This document shows positions 58,978 through 64,000 of a stretch of 64,000 bases of DNA, piece by piece. The translations under genes were made by a program, and so were the position numbers. Under the pieces are notes generated by a model. That model saw only the letters and a program-made list of their open reading frames with translations, made no database searches and was not told the origin of the DNA. The stretch comes from UBA8914 sp034002905 (GTDB lineage: Bacteria > Pseudomonadota > Alphaproteobacteria > UBA9219), in contig JAVEZQ010000009.1 in assembly GCA_034002905.1 (NCBI GenBank), forward strand, positions 1-64,000. The letters are read 5' to 3'. Each line of letters begins with the position of its first letter. The first letter of the stretch is position 1.

Positions 58978-61572
58978 ATGGATTTCTCAAACTATACCGA
59001 CCGCGCCCAAGGCTTTATCCAATCTGCCCAGATGGAAGCGCTGAAACGTCAGCACCAGCAGATTCTGCCCGAGCACCTGCTTAAAGTACTGTTAGACGAC
59101 AATGAGGGCATGGCCGGAAACCTAATCAAGGCCGCAGGCGGGAATCCTTCCCTCGCCGCGCAAGGCACCGAAGAGGAGCTTAAAAAAGTCCCCCAAGTCT
59201 ATGCGTCCGGCAGTGCGGATCAACTTCGCCTCTCGGCCGAGTTTGCACGTCTGCTGGCCCAAGCCGAAGAACTGGCCCAGAAAGCCAGCGACAGCTTTGT
59301 AACCGTCGAGCGGCTTCTCCTCGCCCTCACGATGGCCGCGCAAAGCAATGCGCAGAAAATCCTTCAACACGCGGGCGTCACGCCACAAAAGCTCAATCAG
59401 GCGATCAATGAACTGCGCAAAGGCCGCACCGCAGACAGCCCGGGCGCCGAGCAAGCCTATGACGCGCTCAAACGCTATGCCCGCGACCTGACCGCCGCCG
59501 CCAAAGAAGGCAAGCTTGATCCCGTTATTGGCCGTGATGAAGAAATCCGCCGCACGGTTCAGGTCCTCGCCCGACGCACGAAAAACAATCCCGTTCTGAT
59601 CGGCGAGCCGGGTGTCGGCAAGACAGCAATTATCGAAGGTCTGGCAGGACGCATCGCGCGCGGCGATGTGCCGGAGAGTCTCAAGAACAAGCGCATCCTT
59701 TCCCTTGATCTCGGCGCCTTGGTAGCTGGCGCGAAATATCGCGGAGAGTTTGAAGAACGCCTCAAAGCCGTCTTAAGTGAAATCTCGGCAGCTGCTGGCG
59801 AGATTATTATTTTTATCGACGAGCTTCATTTGCTGGTCGGCGCGGGCAAAACCGAAGGCACGATGGATGCCTCCAACATGCTTAAACCCGCCTTGGCGCG
59901 TGGCGAGCTGCACTGTGTCGGCGCGACGACTTTGGATGAATACCGCAAATATATTGAAAAAGACGCGGCCCTCGCCCGTCGTTTTCAATCTGTTTTTGTC
60001 ACGCAACCGACTGTCGAAGACACCATCTCGATCCTGCGCGGGCTCAAGGAAAAATACGAAGTTCATCACGGCGTCCGCATTACCGATGCCGCCCTTGTTG
60101 CTGCGGCGACGCTCTCGAATCGCTATATCACCGACCGCTTTTTGCCCGACAAAGCCATTGACCTTGTAGACGAAGCGGCGGCCCGTTTGCGCATGGAAGT
60201 GGATAGCAAACCCGAAGAAATCGACGAAATCGACCGCAAGCTGATCCAGCTCAAGATCGAAAAAGCGGCCCTTGAAAAAGAAAGCGATGCCGGATCGCGC
60301 GAACGTCTAGGCAAGTTGCATGGCGAAATCGCAAAGCTCGAAGAAGAATCCAACCGCCTCACCACACGCTGGGAGAATGAAAAGAACCAGATCAATGCGG
60401 CCCAGAAGCTTAAAGAGCAGATCGAGCAAGCACGCACCGAACTGGGAGCTGCCCAAAGAAACGGCAACTACACCCGTGCAGGTGAACTCACCTATGGCAT
60501 TATCCCCGATCTTGAAAAGAAACTTGCCGCCGCCGAAGCGCAGGAAGACGGCGATGTGATGATCGATGAGGTCGTGAAGGACAGCGATATCGCGGCCATT
60601 GTCAGCCGATCGACGGGCATTCCCGTTGATCGCATGATGCAGGGTGAGCGCGATAAGTTGCTCAGGATGGAAGCGTTTCTGAAAAAGCGGGTGATCGGGC
60701 AGGAAGAAGCCGTCACGGCCGTTTCCAATGCCGTGCGACGGGCGCGTGCGGGCTTGCAAGACCCCAACAGACCAACGGGTTCTTTCCTTTTCCTTGGCCC
60801 TACAGGCGTTGGCAAAACCGAGCTAACCAAAGCTCTGGCCGAGTTTCTCTTTGACGATGAACAGGCAATGCAACGCATCGACATGTCGGAATATATGGAA
60901 AAGCACGCTGTCGCCCGTCTGATCGGCGCGCCTCCGGGTTATGTCGGCTATGAGGAAGGCGGTAGCCTGACCGAGGCCGTGCGCCGTCGCCCCTATCAGG
61001 TCATCCTTTTCGATGAAGTCGAAAAAGCTCATCCAGATGTATTCAACATCCTTTTGCAAGTTCTGGATGACGGACGCTTGACGGATGGACAGGGGCGCAT
61101 CGTGGATTTTCGCAATACGCTGATTATCCTGACATCGAACCTTGGCGCGGAAGCCATTGCCAATGATACAGGCGAAGAACTAAACCAAAGCACACGCGAC
61201 ACCGTTCTGGACATTGTACGTCATCATTTCCGGCCAGAGTTTCTCAACCGCCTCGATGAAATCCTGATCTTTCATCGTCTGAGCCGCAGTCATATGCGCG
61301 GGATTGTGGATGTCCAGATAGCACGATTTAAAAAGCTTCTGGTCGCGCATAACATTACGCTAGATATGGATGAACTCGTCTTGCAATGGCTAGCCGATGC
61401 GGGCTATGACCCGATTTATGGCGCAAGGCCGCTCAAACGCGTGATTCAACGCGAACTGCAGAACAAGATGGCAGAAGCCATCCTTTCTGGTCAACTCGCA
61501 ACCGATAGCCATGTAGGGGCAAAACTGGAGGGCGACAAGATTTCGTTTGAGGTTCTCAAGACGAAGCACTAG
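58978..61572 (+). CDS. clpB: Disaggregase ClpB
   Basis: The 864-residue protein is a full ClpB: N-domain ('ILPEHLLKVLLDDNEGMAGN'), first AAA+ domain with Walker A 'GEPGVGKTAIIEGLAGRIA', coiled-coil middle domain (about 410-520) and second AAA+ domain with Walker A 'GPTGVGKTELTKALAEFLFD' and 'DMSEYMEKHAVARLIGAPPG'. It lacks the IGF loop of ClpA, so it does not bind ClpP. With DnaK it dissolves aggregates after heat stress, in keeping with the RpoH-type promoter. Confidence 0.98.
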   Translation: MDFSNYTDRAQGFIQSAQMEALKRQHQQILPEHLLKVLLDDNEGMAGNLIKAAGGNPSLAAQGTEEELKKVPQVYASGSADQLRLSAEFARLLAQAEELAQKASDSFVTVERLLLALTMAAQSNAQKILQHAGVTPQKLNQAINELRKGRTADSPGAEQAYDALKRYARDLTAAAKEGKLDPVIGRDEEIRRTVQVLARRTKNNPVLIGEPGVGKTAIIEGLAGRIARGDVPESLKNKRILSLDLGALVAGAKYRGEFEERLKAVLSEISAAAGEIIIFIDELHLLVGAGKTEGTMDASNMLKPALARGELHCVGATTLDEYRKYIEKDAALARRFQSVFVTQPTVEDTISILRGLKEKYEVHHGVRITDAALVAAATLSNRYITDRFLPDKAIDLVDEAAARLRMEVDSKPEEIDEIDRKLIQLKIEKAALEKESDAGSRERLGKLHGEIAKLEEESNRLTTRWENEKNQINAAQKLKEQIEQARTELGAAQRNGNYTRAGELTYGIIPDLEKKLAAAEAQEDGDVMIDEVVKDSDIAAIVSRSTGIPVDRMMQGERDKLLRMEAFLKKRVIGQEEAVTAVSNAVRRARAGLQDPNRPTGSFLFLGPTGVGKTELTKALAEFLFDDEQAMQRIDMSEYMEKHAVARLIGAPPGYVGYEEGGSLTEAVRRRPYQVILFDEVEKAHPDVFNILLQVLDDGRLTDGQGRIVDFRNTLIILTSNLGAEAIANDTGEELNQSTRDTVLDIVRHHFRPEFLNRLDEILIFHRLSRSHMRGIVDVQIARFKKLLVAHNITLDMDELVLQWLADAGYDPIYGARPLKRVIQRELQNKMAEAILSGQLATDSHVGAKLEGDKISFEVLKTKH

Positions 61573-61583
61573 GCTTCCGCAGT

Positions 61584-62819
61584 ATGAAATGGGAAGCAAC
61601 CGCACATTCGGCCAATGCCACCGATGAATATCTGTTTCATCAGCTTATTCCCTATATCGGGAACAAGCGCAAATTGCTTGGCTTGATTGAACGCACCCTC
61701 AACGCAAGCGACGCGACCCCTGAAACACATAGCTTTATTGATCTGTTTGCGGGCACAGGCGTCGTCAGCCGGATGGCCAAGCAAAAGGGTTTTACCGTTC
61801 TGGCCAATGACTGGGAGCCCTATAGCGAGGTCCTCAACCGCTGCTATATCGAAACCGACAAAGCTCCGCTCTTCTTTGGCAAAGAAAGCTACCACGACAT
61901 TATTCAAAGACTCAACGACCTGCCCGACCGCGAGGATTGGGTTACACAGCATCTTTGTCCCATCGATGATGCCAAGCTGGATCACGAAAAAGACCGCCTG
62001 TTTTACATGCGCAAAAATGGTCGCCGCATTGATGCCATACGTCACCAGATTGATGTGTGGGATCAGGCAGGAGATCTCTCGGTGCAACAGCGTGCCTGTT
62101 TGCTTGCGCCCCTCCTTTACCAATGCTGTTACAATGCGAATACGAGCGGCGTTTTTAAGGGGTTTCATCGCGGTTGGGGCGGACAGACAGGCACGGCGCT
62201 TTATCGTATTATGGGCGATGTCGTCTTGCGCCCCGCCCTCTTCCATCAAAACGCCCATCGCAGCACCGTCACGCGCATGGACGCATTTAATCTGGCCAAA
62301 AAGTTGAAAGAGCATCACGCAGACAAGAAAGCTTTTGTCTATCTTGACCCACCCTATAACCAACATCCCTATGGCTCAAACTATCACGTACTAAACAGCG
62401 TTACACTCTGGGACAAACCGTCTCTACCCGAAAGAATAACCGGACGCGGCGACAAGGCTGCTATCCGCACCGACTGGCGGGAGGGCCGCCGTAGTGCCTA
62501 TAATTACCGGCATCAAGCTACCGAGGCCTATCGAAAATTGCTCCAGCACTTGAAGGACAACGCCGCATGGGTTGCGACAAGCTACAGCACCGACGGCACG
62601 ATCCCGCTTAGAGAGATGATCGAGGCGAATGGCGCGATCGGTAATGTACGGGTCTTTACCCAGCCCTATAAACGCTATCGCGTCAGCAGCCAACGCTATT
62701 CCGAACGCTCACACAATATTGAGTTTGTGCTTTTGACCCAGACAGAAGAAAAAACGCAGTATTCAACCGAAAGATTGCTAAACCAAATCGCTCAAACAGG
62801 AGAATTTGAAGAGAAATAG
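61584..62819 (+). CDS. D12-class N6-adenine DNA methyltransferase
   Basis: The 411-residue protein has the Dam/D12 layout: 'LIPYIGNKRKLLGLIERTL' with the SAM-binding start, motif I DLFAGTGVVSR at residue 53, a long target-recognition insert (about 110-220) and the catalytic DPPYNQ at 255-260. It methylates adenine at an unknown site. No restriction enzyme gene adjoins it, so it is probably an orphan methylase. It starts 11 bases after clpB and is larger than Dam (about 280), because of the insert and a C-terminal part. Confidence 0.88.
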   Translation: MKWEATAHSANATDEYLFHQLIPYIGNKRKLLGLIERTLNASDATPETHSFIDLFAGTGVVSRMAKQKGFTVLANDWEPYSEVLNRCYIETDKAPLFFGKESYHDIIQRLNDLPDREDWVTQHLCPIDDAKLDHEKDRLFYMRKNGRRIDAIRHQIDVWDQAGDLSVQQRACLLAPLLYQCCYNANTSGVFKGFHRGWGGQTGTALYRIMGDVVLRPALFHQNAHRSTVTRMDAFNLAKKLKEHHADKKAFVYLDPPYNQHPYGSNYHVLNSVTLWDKPSLPERITGRGDKAAIRTDWREGRRSAYNYRHQATEAYRKLLQHLKDNAAWVATSYSTDGTIPLREMIEANGAIGNVRVFTQPYKRYRVSSQRYSERSHNIEFVLLTQTEEKTQYSTERLLNQIAQTGEFEEK

Positions 62820-62888
62820 GACTTTTTCCATCCTTCCTTTCTGCTCTGCCCTGTGGCAATATGGGGTGCCACTTTTTAGGATACCCCT

Positions 62889-63698
62889 ATGAAAACGCTT
62901 ATTGTTATTCCCGCCCGTTATGGCTCGACACGCTTGCCGGGCAAGCCCCTTCTTAAAATTGCAGGCCAGACGTTGCTGGGCCGTGTTGTAGCGATCGCCA
63001 AGCATGTAGCACGACATGTTCCTAACACCGAAATCCTGATTGCAACCGATGACCAACGCATCCTCGATCATGCAAAGGAACTGGATACGCCTTGCGTCCT
63101 GACGCCCGAAAGCTGTCCCACCGGAACCGACCGCGTGCTTGCCGCCATGAAACAAGCGCAAGCGGCCCCAGATTTTATCATCAATCTGCAAGGCGATGCG
63201 CCCCTAACACCGCCCGACTTTGTTCAAGAGCTGATCAATGGTTTCGAAAAAGCACCCTGCGATATCATCACGCCTGTTGTGCGCCTAACATGGGTTGAGC
63301 TGGACGCCTTGCGCGAAAGCAAGAAAACGACGCCTTTTAGTGGCACAACCGCCGTCTTTAACGAGGAAACGGGCCAAGCCTTTTGGTTTTCCAAGACGAT
63401 CCTTCCGGCCATCCGCAAGGAAGAAAAGCTGCAGCAGACAAACGCCTTCGCTCCTGTCTGGCGGCATATCGGGCTATACGGTTACTCACGCGCCATGCTG
63501 GAAGCGTTTGTCACTCTTCCCAAAGGCTTTTATGAGGAACAAGAAGGCTTGGAACAATTACGTGCGCTCGAACATGGTTATAAGATTCGCTGCGTTTCCG
63601 TCAACTATAAGGGTCGCGCCAACACGACAGGTGTCGATAGCCCCGAAGATATTGCCCGTGTCGAAGCCCTTATCGCCAAACATGGTGAAATGCTTTAG
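62889..63698 (+). CDS. kdsB: 3-deoxy-manno-octulosonate cytidylyltransferase
   Basis: The 269-residue protein activates Kdo with CTP for LPS inner core synthesis. It has 'VIPARYGSTRLPGKPLLKIA' at the start, 'TDDQRILDHAKELD', 'GTDRVLAAMKQAQ', 'IINLQGDAPLTPP' and 'IGLYGYSRAMLEAFV'. Its presence indicates an LPS-bearing outer membrane. The next gene begins 31 bases downstream. Confidence 0.95.
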   Translation: MKTLIVIPARYGSTRLPGKPLLKIAGQTLLGRVVAIAKHVARHVPNTEILIATDDQRILDHAKELDTPCVLTPESCPTGTDRVLAAMKQAQAAPDFIINLQGDAPLTPPDFVQELINGFEKAPCDIITPVVRLTWVELDALRESKKTTPFSGTTAVFNEETGQAFWFSKTILPAIRKEEKLQQTNAFAPVWRHIGLYGYSRAMLEAFVTLPKGFYEEQEGLEQLRALEHGYKIRCVSVNYKGRANTTGVDSPEDIARVEALIAKHGEML

Positions 63699-63728
63699 GT
63701 TTTTGTTATACAAAGTTAGGATTGTTTA

Positions 63729-64000
63729 ATGCCCAAATTAATTCTCGTCCGTCATGGCAATACCTTTGAAGCGGGGCAAACACCCACATGGGTTGGTGGC
63801 AGGACAGATATGCCCCTGACAGCCACTGGGGAAGAACAAGCCCAAGCTATCGCCAAAAGCATCACACAACTTTATGCGCCGATTAGTACGATTGCCTCTG
63901 GCCCCCTTAAGCGCACGCGTCGTGTGTCCGAGATTATCGCCACAGCAACCAATACCATTTTTATCGTCGATGAACGCCTGACAGAAATCGATTTCGGCAA
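63729..64000 (+). CDS. Histidine phosphatase family protein (3' end outside window)
   Basis: The first 90 codons are visible. They read MPKLILVRHGNTFEAGQTP with the catalytic His of the RHG motif, then 'PLTATGEEQAQAIAKSI', 'IASGPLKRTRRVSEIIA' and 'LTEIDFG', as in phosphoglycerate-mutase-like phosphatases. The mutase itself or a sugar phosphatase are both possible; the missing C-terminal His motif would help. It may share a transcript with kdsB. Confidence 0.85.
   Translation, partial: MPKLILVRHGNTFEAGQTPTWVGGRTDMPLTATGEEQAQAIAKSITQLYAPISTIASGPLKRTRRVSEIIATATNTIFIVDERLTEIDFG

Noticed and set aside
1..64000. CRISPR array, rRNA operon, insertion sequence
   Set aside because: No regularly spaced repeats, no rRNA segments and no transposase were seen. 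The only site-specific recombinase is the housekeeping XerD.

Overview
The window comes from a Gram-negative, motile alphaproteobacterium, probably a free-living relative of the Rhodospirillales or Micavibrionales. The main clues are the flagellin-flbT-flaF cluster, the alphaproteobacterial-type cpa/tad secretion locus, the order xerD, Pro-rich exported protein, aroK, aroB, the LPS genes (kdsB, a heptosyltransferase-like GT9, the rml genes) and an S9 protein with an N-terminal extension. No taxonomic marker was compared computationally, so the placement is an inference.

Positions 1-6112 are a scrambled accessory region. It holds two separate pieces of a tail-fibre-type S74 chaperone gene, a remnant of an ArdC antirestriction gene, two frameshifted copies of a small GIY-YIG nuclease gene, a truncated exoD, an intact nhaA, an orphan Tat-exported protein, an RDD membrane protein and an NTF2-like protein. 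A direct repeat of about 305 bp (GIY-YIG gene plus the 3' end of tRNA-Ala) brackets about 5 kb of this region, and the right-hand copy ends in the intact tRNA-Ala(GGC) gene. This looks like a decayed tRNA-associated insertion or segmental duplication.

Positions 6400-28100 are mostly core genome: a radical SAM/SPASM enzyme, grpE, a GT9 transferase, rplM-rpsI, then a surface-polysaccharide operon (rmlB, rmlD, rmlA, hydrolase, polyprenyl-P sugar-1-P transferase, CapD-type dehydratase). A cytosolic-type 5'-nucleotidase, secA, a histidine phosphatase with xerD, and a large Pro-rich exported protein follow. Positions 28100-35300 carry aroKB and a compact his operon (hisC-B-H-A-F-IE), with a promoter and perfect palindrome upstream and a fused HisIE.

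Positions 35300-42700 are the motility block: a small flagellar-cluster protein, a GT4 glycosyltransferase, flagellin with a sigma-54-like promoter, flbT, flaF, then bpt, fabI, motB and motA on the other strand. Positions 42960-51400 form an uninterrupted cpaABCDEF-tadBC operon for Flp/Tad pili, without a pilin gene in the window. The right end has an ArsC/LMW-PTP-like protein that lacks its catalytic cysteine, 5-formyl-THF cyclo-ligase, two small envelope proteins, nrdAB (short R1 without ATP cone) behind an NrdR-like site, a Nudix-like protein, GtrA, clpB with a sigma-32-like promoter, a D12-class adenine methyltransferase, kdsB and the start of a second histidine phosphatase. No complete mobile element, CRISPR array or rRNA was seen.
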